Shown here piece by piece: positions 1-9,481 of a stretch of DNA of 64,000 nt. The DNA is from Acanthamoeba sp. SK_2022b (taxonomy: Eukaryota; Discosea; Longamoebia; Acanthamoebidae). The stretch spans positions 62,001 to 126,000 of the forward strand of contig JANDJZ010001755.1 of assembly GCA_027943245.1 (NCBI GenBank), written 5' to 3'. Below the pieces are notes generated by a model. That model ran no database searches, was not told the origin of the DNA, and saw nothing but the letters and a program-made list of their open reading frames with translations. The translations under genes were made by a program, and so were the position numbers. How positions within the stretch are numbered: position 1 is the first letter of the stretch; every line of letters begins with the position of its first letter.

Positions 1-370
1 GACGCATCTGCTCGATGTGCTCGTTCACCGAAGCGTCTTTTTCAATGAAGGTGTCGGAGCTGGGCACATAGGCTTCCGGCTGGTAGTAGTCGTAGTAGGA
101 GACGAAGTATTCCACCGCATTCTCCGGGAAAAACTCTTTCATCTCGCCGTACAGCTGCGCCGCCAGCGTCTTGTTCGGCGCCAGCACCATGGTCGGCCGA
201 TTCAGATCGGCTATCACGTTGGCGATGGTGAATGTCTTGCCCGAACCGGTGACCCCCAGCAGCGTCTGGTGCGCCAGGCCGTCTTCCAGCCCCTCTTCCA
301 GCTTGCGGATGGCTTCCGGCTGATCGCCGGCCGGTTTGAACTCTGAATGCAGTTTGAAAAGTTTACTCAT
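1..370 (-). CDS. uvrB: UvrABC excinuclease subunit B, N-terminal part (runs off the window)
   Basis: Only the first 123 codons lie in the window. The minus-strand reading starts [20 protein letters not shown] and contains the Walker A stretch GVTGSGKT followed by [20 protein letters not shown], which is the highly conserved start of UvrB. UvrB is the helicase-like damage-verification subunit of nucleotide excision repair; it is loaded by UvrA2 and recruits UvrC. The ATG at 368-370 is the family start. A LexA-type box lies about 110 bases upstream, so SOS induction is expected. In E. coli uvrB also adjoins the bio operon. The truncation is the window edge, not a mutation. Confidence 0.97.
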   Translation of the reverse strand, partial: MSKLFKLHSEFKPAGDQPEAIRKLEEGLEDGLAHQTLLGVTGSGKTFTIANVIADLNRPTMVLAPNKTLAAQLYGEMKEFFPENAVEYFVSYYDYYQPEAYVPSSDTFIEKDASVNEHIEQMR

Positions 371-478
371 TGCTCGGCTACCCTGTGGAGATGCGCGCGC
401 TCAGGCGGCCAGCCGGCTCTGCGCCGGGCATGGCCCCTAATTATGGAAAGTGTCGGCGATTTGCGCCAGTGCCCATGA

Positions 479-498
479 TACTGGATATAAAACCAGCT
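479..498 (-). promoter_or_regulatory. LexA (SOS) box of uvrB
   Basis: CTG-N10-CAG is read at 481-496 (ctggatataaaaccag), flanked by TA on the left, matching the LexA consensus core. On the uvrB strand it is followed directly by TATCAT, a possible -10 element, so LexA would cover the promoter. The E. coli uvrB LexA site has the same arrangement. Confidence 0.85.
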
Positions 499-590
499 TC
501 AAGCGGATTCGTCGCCGGGATCGACGCCGCAGCAACGTCGCTGCACCGTGGCGTTACAGCCCGGTGACATTTTTATTGTCAATAACAGAT

Positions 591-822
591 TTATCCCCAG
601 AACTTGCCGCGAATTAACTTATTGATAGCACGGCGTCGAAAAATCATACATAGAGGCCTGATCAATACCCCTGCGTCTTGATTTTAATTAAATTATTGAT
701 ATTTAATAATATTAATAAAAAGACGAGAATGCGGACAAAGCGAACAGAACCCGCGTCGGCTCTCGCTTTACAGCGTTTTTCTAAATCTAATACACAAGGT
801 TATCCACAGGAATAGTGGATAA
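591..822. promoter_or_regulatory. DnaA-box-like sites flanking an AT-rich stretch upstream of uvrB
   Basis: A perfect DnaA box TTATCCACA is at 800-808. An inverted near-copy (TTATCCACT on the minus strand) is at 814-822 and a third near-copy TTATCCCCA is at 591-599. An AT-rich stretch with many TAAT/ATTA motifs lies between them (about 670-725). DnaA boxes upstream of uvrB have been described in E. coli, so a regulatory role is more likely than a replication origin; no origin genes are nearby. Confidence 0.5.
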
Positions 823-828
823 CTCTCA

Positions 829-846
829 CCGCCCCGCCCGGGGCGG
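829..846. repeat. GC-rich hairpin in the uvrB-ABC ATPase intergenic region
   Basis: CCGCCCC (829-835) pairs with GGGGCGG (840-846) around a four-base loop. There is no T-tract on either side. It directly follows the DnaA-box pair; the function is unknown. Confidence 0.4.
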
Positions 847-849
847 GAG

Positions 850-1476
850 TTACAGAAAGAAAGCTTTTCGCCCTTTACACTCGCCAAAATGCCTTTTTTA
901 GTTATTTTTTCATAAAAATACCGCTTTGTTTATGCCGATTAATACTAAAAATCCCCATTGCCAAAATCGCATTGGCCCCTTTCACGCGGATCGCGCTTGA
1001 CGGCAGCGCAACGCCTTGCACCATGCCCTGACCAAAGAGCACCACAAGAGTGCAAAAAACGTCCGGGTTAACTTCCCCGCGTATTTTCGGGCCGCCACGG
1101 CAGCGCCTGTCAGGCCTGACGCGTGGTTAACAAGGCGATAACAATCCCCGTTTTCACCCGGCGGCAAAACTGGCCTGAGAGTTGCTTTATCTTCCTGCGT
1201 ATAAACGCGGTGCGACAGCATGATGCGCTGCCTGCCGCGACGCGTAATCTCCGCGGCGCTATCGCCCGTAAAAGCGCAAGAACGACACCAAGTCGTCACA
1301 AGCGTCGTTTTTAACGACATATTGACTGTCATTCCGTCTACCGCAGACCTTGCTCTGGCTCATTAGACGGACGGCATTTTGTTCCAGACATTGCCACACT
1401 CGGGAAATCCGCCGCGCATGCGGCCTGTGCAGTCCCCGCCAACGAGTGGAACGGGCGTCTATGAGGAGAATGCCAA
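850..1476. other. Gene-free stretch upstream of the UrtE-like ATPase
   Basis: I see no supportable gene here. The only long frame (982-1332, minus strand) encodes a protein with no recognisable motif and no good ribosome binding site. The segment between uvrB and the orphan ATPase is unusually long (1.1 kb in all). It may be the eroded remains of genes once upstream of the ATPase, but nothing in it reads as an ABC transporter fragment. Confidence 0.35.
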
Positions 1477-2199
1477 ATGCTGAGCCTGAGATCGGTCAAT
1501 CAATTTTACGGGCAGAACCACACCCTGTGGGACATCAACCTGGAGCTGCCGCGCGGCCAGTGCACCGTGCTGCTCGGCCGCAACGGCGTGGGCAAGACCA
1601 CACTGGTCAACTGCATCATGGGGCATGTGCCGGTGGTGAGCGGCAGCATGACCTGGCAGCCGGCGGATCAGCCGCCGCAAAACCTGTTGCTGCAGCCGAT
1701 GGAGCGCCGCGCTGCGCTGGGCATCAGCCACGTGCCCCAGGGGCGGCAGCTCTTCTCGCAGCTGAGCGTGGAGGAGAATCTGCAGGTGGCGCAAATGGCC
1801 GGGCGCGGCGCCCCTCGCCGCATTCCGCCGCTGATCTACAGCCTGTTTCCCCATTTGCGCCAGATGCGCGCGCGCCGCGCCGGCGATCTTTGCGTGGGCG
1901 CCCAACGCCAGCTGGCGATTGGCCGGGCGCTGGCCCAGGAGCCGGCGCTGCTGATCCTCGACGAACCGACGGCGGGCGTTCCCCCCTCGATCGCCGCCGA
2001 CATCGGCAACGTGATCCGCCGACTCAACCGCGAATTGGGCATGACCATTTTACTGGTGGAGCATCAGCTGCCGTTCGTGCGCCGGGTGGCGGACCGCTTC
2101 TGCCTGTTGGACAGCGGGCGCACGGTGGCGCACGGCGCGCTGGCGCAGCTGGATGAGGCGTTGATCGGCGCCGGGCTGGCGCGCCAGGAAGGAGAATGA
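1477..2199 (+). CDS. UrtE-like ABC transporter ATP-binding protein, orphan with an altered signature motif
   Basis: A 240-residue ATPase most like UrtE, the urea/branched-chain amino acid family ATPase, including the characteristic start MLSLRSVNQFYG. Walker A is at 34-41 (GRNGVGKT), Walker B ends at D162-E163 and the switch histidine is H196. The ABC signature, normally LSGGQ, reads LCVGA at 138-142, so key glycine and serine residues are lost. No urtABCD permease, binding-protein or urease gene is adjacent. A strong AGGAG ribosome site precedes the ATG. The frame is intact, so it may be expressed, but an altered signature and missing partners suggest a degenerating or repurposed subunit. 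Confidence 0.7.
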   Translation: MLSLRSVNQFYGQNHTLWDINLELPRGQCTVLLGRNGVGKTTLVNCIMGHVPVVSGSMTWQPADQPPQNLLLQPMERRAALGISHVPQGRQLFSQLSVEENLQVAQMAGRGAPRRIPPLIYSLFPHLRQMRARRAGDLCVGAQRQLAIGRALAQEPALLILDEPTAGVPPSIAADIGNVIRRLNRELGMTILLVEHQLPFVRRVADRFCLLDSGRTVAHGALAQLDEALIGAGLARQEGE

Positions 2200-2218
2200 G
2201 GGAGAAAGCCTCCCTCAT
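2196..2218. terminator. Hairpin between the convergent UrtE-like gene and bioD
   Basis: A perfect nine-base inverted repeat (atgagggag / ctccctcat) overlaps the stop codon of the ATPase gene and ends just before the bioD stop. T-tracts are weak on both sides, so it may be a bidirectional but inefficient terminator. Confidence 0.45.
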
Positions 2219-2225
2219 GGAGGGT

Positions 2226-2900
2226 TTATAGCAGGCTGATATCCAGATACTGCCCCAGCGGCGCCCGCTCGGCCTGCGGCAGGTGCGGGATTTCGCCCAG
2301 CAGCGGCGCCGGCAGCATGCGGCGCAGCGTGGCCAGGTATTCCTGATGCCGCCGCCCCGGCGGCGTCACGTCGTTGGCGATCCAACCGGCCAGCGTCAGC
2401 CCCGCCTGTTGCACCGCCTGCGCCGTCAGCACCGCGTGGTTGATGCAGCCCAGTTTAATGCCCACCACCAGGATCACCGGCAGTTGCTCCTGCTGCACCC
2501 AATCGGCGAAGGTGTACTGCGCCGACAGCGGGGTAAACCACCCGCCCGCGCCCTCGACCAGCACCCAGTCGGCGCGCTGCTCCAACCGGCGCAGGCCGTC
2601 GGACAGCTGCGCCGCCTCGATCGGCCGGCCTTCATCGGCGCTGACGATATGCGGCGAGGTCGGTTCGGCAAAAACGTAAGGGTTCACTTCGTCGTAGCGG
2701 AGCGCCACGCCGCTGTTGGCCTGCAGCGCCAGCGCATCGCCGTTGCGCAGCCCCTCGGCGGTCATTTCGCTGCCGGAAGCCACCGGCTTATAACCGGCGC
2801 TGCGGTAGCCCGCCCGGTTGGCGGCCTGCAGCAAGGCGCTGCTGGCGACGGTTTTACCGACTTCGGTGTCGGTGCCGGTTACGAACCAACGTTTAATCAC
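2226..2900 (-). CDS. bioD: Dethiobiotin synthetase
   Basis: The 224-residue protein carries the P-loop GTDTEVGKT near its N-terminus and the VLVEGAGGW motif of BioD. It closes the ureido ring of biotin: 7,8-diaminononanoate + CO2 + ATP gives dethiobiotin. It is the last gene of bioBFCD. The start is a GTG (2898-2900) that overlaps the 3' end of bioC by eight bases, so translation is probably coupled. Length and start match the E. coli enzyme. Expression should follow the BirA operator upstream of bioB. Confidence 0.96.
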   Translation of the reverse strand: MIKRWFVTGTDTEVGKTVASSALLQAANRAGYRSAGYKPVASGSEMTAEGLRNGDALALQANSGVALRYDEVNPYVFAEPTSPHIVSADEGRPIEAAQLSDGLRRLEQRADWVLVEGAGGWFTPLSAQYTFADWVQQEQLPVILVVGIKLGCINHAVLTAQAVQQAGLTLAGWIANDVTPPGRRHQEYLATLRRMLPAPLLGEIPHLPQAERAPLGQYLDISLL

Positions 2901-3660
2901 GATAAATCACTCCATAAACCAGATGATAGCTGAGTGGGAACTGCCCCTGCCGGCACGGGTAAGCCGCCTGCAGCGCGGCGAGACGGCCACGCGACATCAG
3001 GCCGCCCTCGCGCCCCTGATGCAGGTGCGTGGCCCCGATGCCCTTGAGCGAACGCATCAGCGTCATCACGTCCGGGTAGTTCAGGGTGCGCAGCTCCGTG
3101 ACCAGTTCGTGCCGATAATCAGCACAGGCGGCGCGGATCTGCGCCAGCGGCAGAAAGGCGTTCACGTGGCGCTCGCCGTCCACCTGTTGCCAGGCGTCCC
3201 CCAGTTCCTGCAGCGATCCCGCCGCCAGCGTGGAAAACAAAATTACTCCGCCGGGGCGGGTCACGCGATACAGCTCCGCCAGCGCGGCGGGCAGATCGCT
3301 GCACCACTGCACTACCAGGCTGCTGAAACAGATGTCCATCGCCGCATCGGGCAGCGGCACCTGTTCGATATCGCCCAGCAGATAATGGTGCGCCGCCTGC
3401 CGTTGACGGGCGACGTCCAGCATGCCCGGCGCCAGATCGAGCGCGGTCACCTGCTTGCCGCGCTCGCGCCACAGGCGGCTGAAATAGCCGGTGCCGCAGC
3501 CGGCATCCAGCAGCCGTTCGCCCGGATGGGCACTCCCCATCCCCAGTAAGCGCTCGCCAACGTCTTGCTGCAGCGCGGCGGCGGCGTCGTAGCTGCCGGC
3601 GGCGCGGCTGAAGGCCGAAGCGACCGCCTGTTTGTTCACCGCGTCATTGGCTGACGTCAT
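2893..3660 (-). CDS. bioC: Malonyl-ACP O-methyltransferase
   Basis: A 255-residue class I SAM-dependent methyltransferase with motif I LDAGCGTG (about residues 50-57) and the family ending [14 protein letters not shown]. BioC methylates malonyl-ACP so the fatty acid machinery can build the pimeloyl chain of biotin. The ATG lies inside the end of bioF (17-base overlap) and the stop overlaps bioD, which fits a tightly coupled operon. BioH, its esterase partner, is not in the window, as is usual in enterobacteria. Confidence 0.96.
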   Translation of the reverse strand: MTSANDAVNKQAVASAFSRAAGSYDAAAALQQDVGERLLGMGSAHPGERLLDAGCGTGYFSRLWRERGKQVTALDLAPGMLDVARQRQAAHHYLLGDIEQVPLPDAAMDICFSSLVVQWCSDLPAALAELYRVTRPGGVILFSTLAAGSLQELGDAWQQVDGERHVNAFLPLAQIRAACADYRHELVTELRTLNYPDVMTLMRSLKGIGATHLHQGREGGLMSRGRLAALQAAYPCRQGQFPLSYHLVYGVIYRD

Positions 3661-4795
3661 GCAATACCTCCAGCAGGCGATCGATGTCCTGCGGCTGATG
3701 CGCCGCCGTCAGGGTGATGCGCAACCGCGCGCCGCCCGGCGGCACCGTCGGTGGGCGGATGGCGCTCACCCACAGCCCGCGCTCGCGCAGGCGGGTCGCC
3801 AGATCGAGCGCGCGTTGATTGTCCCCCACCAGCAGCGGCTGGATGGCGGTATCGGAATCCGTCAGGGTTAGCGCCAGCGGCGCCGCGCCCTGGCGGAAAC
3901 GCCGAATGTTGTCCTGCAGCCGGGCGCGCAGTTCATCGCCCTCTCGAATGCAGGCCAGCGCCGCCTGCAGCGCACAGGCCTGCGCCGGCGGCATCGCGGT
4001 GCTGTAAATCAGATGGCGGGCGAACTGCAGCAGATACTCGGCGGTCGCCTCATCGCACAGCACCGCCGCGCCGCTGACGCCGAACGCCTTGCCGAAGGTC
4101 GCCACCAGCAGTTCAGGGCGCACGCCCTGTTGCCAGCAGCTGCCGCGGCCTTGCTCGCCGCGCACGCCGACGCCGTGGGCATCGTCCACCATCAGCCAGG
4201 CGCCCGCCGCGCGGGTTAAGCGATGCAGTTCCGCCAACGGTGCGCCGTCGCCGTCCATGCTGAACACCCCTTCGGTCACCGCCAACCGCTGCCCTTCACA
4301 GGGTTTGGCCAGCAGATCCGCCAGCGCCTGCGGCTGATTGTGCTGGAAGCGGCGCAGCTCGGCCGGCGACTGCGCCGCCGCCTCCAGCAGCGAGGCGTGG
4401 CTGAGGCGATCGGCTAAAATGCGATCGCCTTTCTGCATCAACGCCGCCAGCACCGCCTGGTTGGCGGCGTAACCGGAGATGAACAGCAGCGCGCGCGGAT
4501 AGCCGAGCCACTCCGCCAGTTGCTCCTCCAGCGCCTGATGCGCTGCGCAAAAGCCGGTGACATGGCCCGATCCGCCGCTGCCGACGCCGTAATGCTGCGC
4601 GCCCTGCTGCCAAGCAGCGATCACCCGCGCATCCTGGCTCAGCCCCAGGTAGTCGTTGCCGGAGAAGTTCAGGTAGAGACGATCGCCGAGTCGGATCTGG
4701 CGGCCGTTGCCGCCCTCGGTGGTCTGTCGCCGACGGTAGGCGGCGTTCAGGCGCCGCTCTGCCAGCGCCTGCTCGATGCGTTGTTGCCAGCTCAT
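3644..4795 (-). CDS. bioF: 8-amino-7-oxononanoate synthase
   Basis: The 383-residue PLP enzyme of the alpha-oxoamine synthase family condenses pimeloyl-ACP with L-alanine. The PLP lysine is K236 in the stretch [12 protein letters not shown], and the [10 protein letters not shown] and DDAHGVG motifs are present. The chosen ATG gives the family start [11 protein letters not shown] and shares one base with the bioB stop; a GTG one codon earlier is possible but less likely. Second gene of bioBFCD. Confidence 0.97.
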   Translation of the reverse strand: MSWQQRIEQALAERRLNAAYRRRQTTEGGNGRQIRLGDRLYLNFSGNDYLGLSQDARVIAAWQQGAQHYGVGSGGSGHVTGFCAAHQALEEQLAEWLGYPRALLFISGYAANQAVLAALMQKGDRILADRLSHASLLEAAAQSPAELRRFQHNQPQALADLLAKPCEGQRLAVTEGVFSMDGDGAPLAELHRLTRAAGAWLMVDDAHGVGVRGEQGRGSCWQQGVRPELLVATFGKAFGVSGAAVLCDEATAEYLLQFARHLIYSTAMPPAQACALQAALACIREGDELRARLQDNIRRFRQGAAPLALTLTDSDTAIQPLLVGDNQRALDLATRLRERGLWVSAIRPPTVPPGGARLRITLTAAHQPQDIDRLLEVLHDVSQ

Positions 4796-5832
4796 CACGG
4801 CGCCGCGTTGTAAAACTCGGCGGTATCGGCGTTCAGCAGCTGCTTAGCCAGCACCTGCTGTTGCTGGTTGTCGCCGTGTTCGGTGGCGGTCTGCTGCGGG
4901 TTCAGCCCCAGCTTGCGGAACAGCTGCAGATCCTTGTCTTCTTCCGGGTTCGGCGTGGTCAGCAGCTTGCAGCCATAGAAGATCGAGTTGGCGCCGGCCA
5001 TAAAGCACATCGCCTGCGTCTGTTCGTTCATCTGTTCACGGCCGGCGGAGAGGCGGACATAAGAAGACGGCATCATGATGCGCGCCACCGCGATGGTCCG
5101 GATAAAGTCGAACGGATCGACGTCATCATTATCCGCCAGCGGCGTGCCTTTTACCTTCACCAACATGTTGATCGGCACGCTCTCCGGCGGCTTCGGCAGG
5201 TTGGCCAGCTGCACCAGCAGCCCGGCGCGGTCGCGCACCGTTTCACCCAGCCCGACGATGCCGCCGGAGCATACTTTGATGCCGGCGTCGCGCACTTTGT
5301 CGAGCGTATCCAGGCGTTCCTGGTAGCTGCGGGTGGTGATGATGCTGCCGTAAAACTCCGGCGAGGTATCGAGGTTATGGTTGTAATAATCCAACCCGGC
5401 TTCCGCCAGCCGCTCGGCCTGAGTGCCGTCAAGCGTGCCCAGCGTCATGCAGGTTTCCATGCCCATCGCTTTCACGCCCTGCACCATCTGCTGCAGATAA
5501 GGCATATCGCGCTCGTGCGGGTTCTTCCACGCCGCGCCCATGCAAAAACGGGTCGAGCCGTTTGCCTTGGCCTTGCGCGCCGATTCCAGTACCTGTTCGA
5601 CCTGCATCAACCGCTCCGACTCCAGGCCGGTCTTGTAGCGCGAGCTTTGCGGGCAGTATTTGCAGTCTTCCGGGCAAGCGCCGGTCTTGATCGACAGCAG
5701 CGTGCTGACCTGCACCTGACGCGGGTCAAAGTGCTGGCGGTGTACGGTTTGCGCTTCGAACAGCAGTTCAAGCAGAGGTTTATCAAACAGGGCCTGGGCT
5801 TGCCCTACTGTCCAGTGAATGCGATCGGCCAT
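4795..5832 (-). CDS. bioB: Biotin synthase
   Basis: A 345-residue radical SAM enzyme that inserts sulfur into dethiobiotin. The CxxxCxxC motif reads CPEDCKYC and binds the [4Fe-4S] cluster; the protein aligns along its whole length with E. coli BioB. The start MADRIHW was chosen by similarity (E. coli MAHRPRW), with GGAG eight bases upstream; a second ATG immediately before it (5833-5835) cannot be excluded. First gene of bioBFCD, divergent from bioA, with the BirA operator in between. Confidence 0.97.
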   Translation of the reverse strand: MADRIHWTVGQAQALFDKPLLELLFEAQTVHRQHFDPRQVQVSTLLSIKTGACPEDCKYCPQSSRYKTGLESERLMQVEQVLESARKAKANGSTRFCMGAAWKNPHERDMPYLQQMVQGVKAMGMETCMTLGTLDGTQAERLAEAGLDYYNHNLDTSPEFYGSIITTRSYQERLDTLDKVRDAGIKVCSGGIVGLGETVRDRAGLLVQLANLPKPPESVPINMLVKVKGTPLADNDDVDPFDFIRTIAVARIMMPSSYVRLSAGREQMNEQTQAMCFMAGANSIFYGCKLLTTPNPEEDKDLQLFRKLGLNPQQTATEHGDNQQQQVLAKQLLNADTAEFYNAAP

Positions 5833-5884
5833 CATGGCGTCTCCAAAACGAAAAAGTGTCGCCAGTTTAAATATTGTGGATATA

Positions 5885-5918
5885 CTGTCAACCAATCTTA
5901 ATTCAATTTGGTTTACAA
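5885..5918. promoter_or_regulatory. BirA operator (bioO) between bioB and bioA
   Basis: Inverted half-sites ctgtcaacc (5885-5893) and ggtttacaa (5910-5918) are separated by 16 bases, matching the TTGTAAACC-N16-GGTTTACAA layout of bioO. The divergent promoters overlap it, as in E. coli. Biotinoyl-AMP-bound BirA should repress both directions. The right arm ends two bases before the bioA start codon. Confidence 0.92.
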
Positions 5919-5920
5919 GT

Positions 5921-7195
5921 ATGTCTGTCACCGCTTCCGACCTGGCGTTTGACCAACGTCATATCTGGCACCCCTACACCTCCATGAGCCGCCCGTTACC
6001 CTGTTACCCGATCGAGTCGGCCAGCGGCGTCGAGCTGCAGCTGGCGGACGGCCGGCGTCTGGTGGACGGTATGTCCTCCTGGTGGGCGGCGATCCACGGT
6101 TACAACCATCCGCACCTGAATCAGGCCGCCAGCCGGCAGCTGGAGAAGATGTCGCACGTGATGTTCGGCGGTATTACCCATCCGGCCGCCATCTCGCTGT
6201 GCCGCCGGTTAGTGGCGATGACGCCGGAAGCGCTGCAGTGCGTGTTCCTGGCGGATTCCGGTTCGGTGGCGGTGGAAGTGTCGCTGAAGATGGCGCTGCA
6301 GTACTGGCAGGCGCGCGGTGAGCGGCGGCAGCGCATCCTGACGCTGCGCCACGGCTATCACGGCGATACCTTCGGCGCGATGTCGGTCTGCGATCCGGAC
6401 AACTCGATGCACAGCCTCTATCAGGGTTACCTGGCGCCGCACCTGTTCGCCACCGCGCCGCAGTGCCGCTTCGACGAGGAATGGCGCGAAGAGGACATCG
6501 CGCCGTTCGCCGCGCTGCTGGAGCAGCACGCCGGTGAAGTGGCGGCGGTGATCCTGGAACCGGTGGTGCAAGGCGCCGGCGGCATGCGTATCTACCACCC
6601 GACCTACCTCAAGCGGGTGCGCGAGCTGTGCGATCGCCATCAGGTGCTGCTGATCGCCGACGAGATCGCCACCGGCTTCGGCCGCACCGGCAAGCTGTTC
6701 GCCTGCGAGCACGCGCAGGTGGTGCCGGACATTCTCTGCCTGGGCAAGGCGCTGACCGGCGGCTACATGACGCTGTCCGCCACCCTGACCACCCGCCACG
6801 TGGCGGAGACCATCAGCAACGGCGCGGCCGGCTGCTTTATGCACGGCCCAACCTTTATGGGCAACCCGCTGGCCTGCGCGGTGGCGGACGCCAGCCTGGC
6901 GCTGCTGGCGGAAAATCGCTGGCAGGCGCAGGTGAGCGCCATCGAAGCCCAGCTGAAACAGGAACTGCTGCCGCTCGCGGCGCTGCCGAAGGTGGCGGAC
7001 GTGCGGGTGCTGGGCGCGATTGGGGTGGTGGAGATGCGTGAACCGGTGGACGTCGCCGAGCTGCAGCGCGGATTCGTCGAACGCGGGGTGTGGATCCGGC
7101 CGTTCGGCAAGCTGATTTACCTGATGCCGCCTTACATCATCGAAGCGGAACAGCTCAGCCGCCTGACCGCCGCCGTCGCCGCCGCCGCGCGTTAA
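5921..7195 (+). CDS. bioA: Adenosylmethionine-8-amino-7-oxononanoate aminotransferase
   Basis: A 424-residue class III PLP aminotransferase that uses S-adenosylmethionine as amino donor to make 7,8-diaminononanoate. The region [16 protein letters not shown], the motif [20 protein letters not shown] and the PLP lysine K276 ([10 protein letters not shown]) identify it. The ATG at 5921 fits the family N-terminus; an upstream in-frame ATG at 5819 would cross the operator and is rejected. There is almost no ribosome binding site, because the start sits against the BirA operator, a feature also seen in E. coli. Confidence 0.97.
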   Translation: MSVTASDLAFDQRHIWHPYTSMSRPLPCYPIESASGVELQLADGRRLVDGMSSWWAAIHGYNHPHLNQAASRQLEKMSHVMFGGITHPAAISLCRRLVAMTPEALQCVFLADSGSVAVEVSLKMALQYWQARGERRQRILTLRHGYHGDTFGAMSVCDPDNSMHSLYQGYLAPHLFATAPQCRFDEEWREEDIAPFAALLEQHAGEVAAVILEPVVQGAGGMRIYHPTYLKRVRELCDRHQVLLIADEIATGFGRTGKLFACEHAQVVPDILCLGKALTGGYMTLSATLTTRHVAETISNGAAGCFMHGPTFMGNPLACAVADASLALLAENRWQAQVSAIEAQLKQELLPLAALPKVADVRVLGAIGVVEMREPVDVAELQRGFVERGVWIRPFGKLIYLMPPYIIEAEQLSRLTAAVAAAAR

Positions 7196-7199
7196 TGCC

Positions 7200-7601
7200 T
7201 TACCAATGCTGGTCCAGATAGCGGGCCAGCAATCCCAGACACAGCAGCCAAAGTAAAATGATCATCGCTGCCGCCATGCGGCCGGTGGGGTTATCGACGC
7301 GCTTTTGCGCCTTCTCGCGCAGCTCGGCCATCAACGGCTTGGGGATCAGGCGCACCGCCAGCATGATGCCCAACGGCACGATGATGACGTCATCCAGATA
7401 GCCCAGCACCGGAATGAAGTCCGGGATCAGATCGATCGGCGAGATCGCATAGCCGGCCACCAGCAGCGCGATCAGTTTGGCGTACCACGGGGTGCGCTTA
7501 TCACGGGCGGCCAGCCACAGCGCGTAAATATCGCGCTTGATGCTTTTGGCCCAACGGCGCAGCCAGCCGAACCACGGCGTGCGTTTTTTCAGTGAGATCA
7601 T
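7200..7601 (-). CDS. DUF1232 (YkvA-like) membrane protein
   Basis: A 133-residue protein with a basic N-terminus, the conserved DUF1232 core (KLIALLVAGYAISPIDLIPD, then LGYLDDVIIVPLGIML) and a C-terminal hydrophobic segment (AAAMIILLWLLCLGLLARYL). The SPIDLIPD motif defines the family. The function is unknown; inner-membrane association is likely. It converges on bioA with only four bases between the stop codons. Confidence 0.85.
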   Translation of the reverse strand: MISLKKRTPWFGWLRRWAKSIKRDIYALWLAARDKRTPWYAKLIALLVAGYAISPIDLIPDFIPVLGYLDDVIIVPLGIMLAVRLIPKPLMAELREKAQKRVDNPTGRMAAAMIILLWLLCLGLLARYLDQHW

Positions 7602-7757
7602 GGTGGCGTTGTTTGGCTATCCGGCGGTCTGTAGGAAGGAAGATGCGGCCATGGTAACCGATCCGCGCCGTCGTTGGCGAATGGCAATCCCACTTGTATT
7701 GTCACGGCGAAACGATCTAGCTTAAGGGTCCGCGTTTACCGACAACTGGGAGTCACT

Positions 7758-8240
7758 ATGGCTTTTCGTTTGTACAGCAACGATCTGCAGGACGGCGGCA
7801 AGCTGCCGCAGGCGCAGGTCTTCAACGGCATGGGCTACCACGGCGATAACCTGTCGCCCCACCTGGCCTGGGACGGCGTGCCGGCCGGCACCAAGAGCTT
7901 CGTAATCGCCGTTTACGATCCCGATGCCCCAACCGGCTCCGGCTGGTGGCACTGGATCGTGGCCAATATTCCCGCCGACGTGCGCGAGCTGCCGCAGGGC
8001 GCGGGCTCCGGCAAAGCGCCGCTGCCCGCCGGCGCACTGCAGACCCGCACCGACTTCGGCTCGGCCGGCTACGGCGGCGCGGCGCCGCCAGAGGGCGAGA
8101 GCCACCGCTACCAATTCACCGTGCATGCACTGGACGTGGAGCGTATCGAAGTGGATGAGGGATCCAGCGGCGCGCTGGTGGGCTTTAACGTCCATTTCCA
8201 CAGCCTCGGCAGCGCCACGCTGACGGTGACGTTCAACTGA
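7758..8240 (+). CDS. ybhB: YbhB/YbcL-family PEBP-like protein
   Basis: A 160-residue cytoplasmic protein of the Raf-kinase-inhibitor / phosphatidylethanolamine-binding fold. It has the DPDAPTGSGWWHW motif and the family region GDNLSPHLAWDGVPAGTKSF. The start MAFRLYSNDL was chosen over an earlier in-frame start (7674) because it begins the conserved domain. The E. coli homologue ybhB is also adjacent to bioA. The biological role is unknown. A terminator shared with pgl follows. Confidence 0.88.
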   Translation: MAFRLYSNDLQDGGKLPQAQVFNGMGYHGDNLSPHLAWDGVPAGTKSFVIAVYDPDAPTGSGWWHWIVANIPADVRELPQGAGSGKAPLPAGALQTRTDFGSAGYGGAAPPEGESHRYQFTVHALDVERIEVDEGSSGALVGFNVHFHSLGSATLTVTFN

Positions 8241-8252
8241 TCCCCCGCCAAT

Positions 8253-8285
8253 AAAAAAGCGCGATTCAACCGAACCGCGCTTTTT
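8253..8285. terminator. Bidirectional terminator between ybhB and pgl
   Basis: An A-run followed by agcgcg (to 8263) pairs with cgcgct and a T-run (8276-8285). The A and T tracts make it work in both directions for the convergent genes. Confidence 0.8.
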
Positions 8286-8307
8286 CCATACTCGTCTGAC
8301 CGCCGAA

Positions 8308-9303
8308 TTACTTCGCCAGCACGCTCACCCACATCGGGCCTTTGCCCACCGGATAACGCGCCAGCGTGGTCAGCTCGCCGCTGCGCTGATCAATCTCATG
8401 CACCGCGATGTGATCGGACTTCTGGCCGGACGAAATCACGAAGCGGCCGCTGTGATCGATATTGAAACCGCGCGGCTGCGCTTCGGTCGGGTGATAGCCG
8501 ACCACGCTCAGCGTGCCGCCGTCTCCGGAAACGCTGAAGATGGTCAGAATGCTGGCGGTGCGATCGCTGGTGTACAGGAAGCGGCCGTTCGGCGTGATAT
8601 GAATGTCCGCCGCCCAGCGGGTGCCGTCGAAGTCGGCCGGCATGATGTCCAGCGTCTGCGTCACGGTGTAGTGACCGCCGTTTTCCGAGATGGCCAGCAC
8701 GTCCACCGTACCGTCCAGCTCATTGACGCAGTAAGCGAACTTGTCGTTGTGGTGGAACGCCATATGACGCGGCCCGGCGCCGGCGGCGGTCGCCACCGCT
8801 TCCTGCGCGTGTGGCGTCAGCTGGCCCGCCAGGCTCAGGTTGAACAGGCGGATGCGGTCTTCTTTCAGGCAAGGCACCAGCACCAGCTGGTTGGTCGGAT
8901 CGATGTTCGCCGAGTGCGGCGCGGTCAGGCCGTCGATCTGCTGAATAGGCGCCGTCACCACGCCGTCGTGGCCGATCGGGCTGATGCTGGCGCAGTTGCC
9001 GCTGTAGGAGGCGGAGAACAGGTAACGCCCCTGCAAATCGGTGGAGATATGGGTCGGGCTGCCCGGCAGCGGCGCCATGCCGGCCTGCTGCAGCGTGCCG
9101 TCCGCCTCGATGCGGTAGCTGACGATGCCGAACGCCGGACGTACGCCGACGTACAGGTGGGTCTTGTCCGGATGAAGGGTCATCGGCTGCACCTGGCCCG
9201 GCACGTCAACGGTTTGCAGCAGCGCCAGCGCGCCGGCATCGTCCAACTGCCAAACGTGGATCTGCTGGCTCTCCGGGCTGGCGACATAAACGATTTGCTT
9301 CAT
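8308..9303 (-). CDS. pgl: 6-phosphogluconolactonase (beta-propeller type)
   Basis: A 331-residue seven-bladed beta-propeller lactonase, the same length as E. coli Pgl (YbhE). The start [18 protein letters not shown] and the motifs GPRHMAFH and [17 protein letters not shown] are diagnostic. It hydrolyses 6-phosphogluconolactone in the oxidative pentose phosphate pathway. An upstream ATG at 9318 is in frame, but MKQ is the family start. It is divergent from ybhA, as in E. coli. Confidence 0.95.
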   Translation of the reverse strand: MKQIVYVASPESQQIHVWQLDDAGALALLQTVDVPGQVQPMTLHPDKTHLYVGVRPAFGIVSYRIEADGTLQQAGMAPLPGSPTHISTDLQGRYLFSASYSGNCASISPIGHDGVVTAPIQQIDGLTAPHSANIDPTNQLVLVPCLKEDRIRLFNLSLAGQLTPHAQEAVATAAGAGPRHMAFHHNDKFAYCVNELDGTVDVLAISENGGHYTVTQTLDIMPADFDGTRWAADIHITPNGRFLYTSDRTASILTIFSVSGDGGTLSVVGYHPTEAQPRGFNIDHSGRFVISSGQKSDHIAVHEIDQRSGELTTLARYPVGKGPMWVSVLAK

Positions 9304-9481
9304 GTGTTCTCCTTGCAAAGGGTAAAAGAGGAACCGGTTTCAGGCCGTTCGATTGCCCCTAGCTTACCGCACATCCGTCGCATGGCAACCCCGCTTAGCA
9401 CCGGAAGCTCACGCGGTTTTCTCCGTTGGCTATCCGGTGTACCATCGGATTAATTTTATGGCTAACGATAACGAGAACCCT

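Noticed and set aside
591..822. Replication origin
   Set aside because: DnaA boxes and AT-rich sequence are present, but there are only three sites, no origin-type repeats and no dnaA, dnaN or partition genes nearby; the uvrB regulatory explanation is simpler.
982..1332. 116-codon minus-strand frame in the uvrB-ATPase gap
   Set aside because: No motif, no good ribosome site, and overlapped by another short frame on the opposite strand. Kept only as part of a gene-free stretch.
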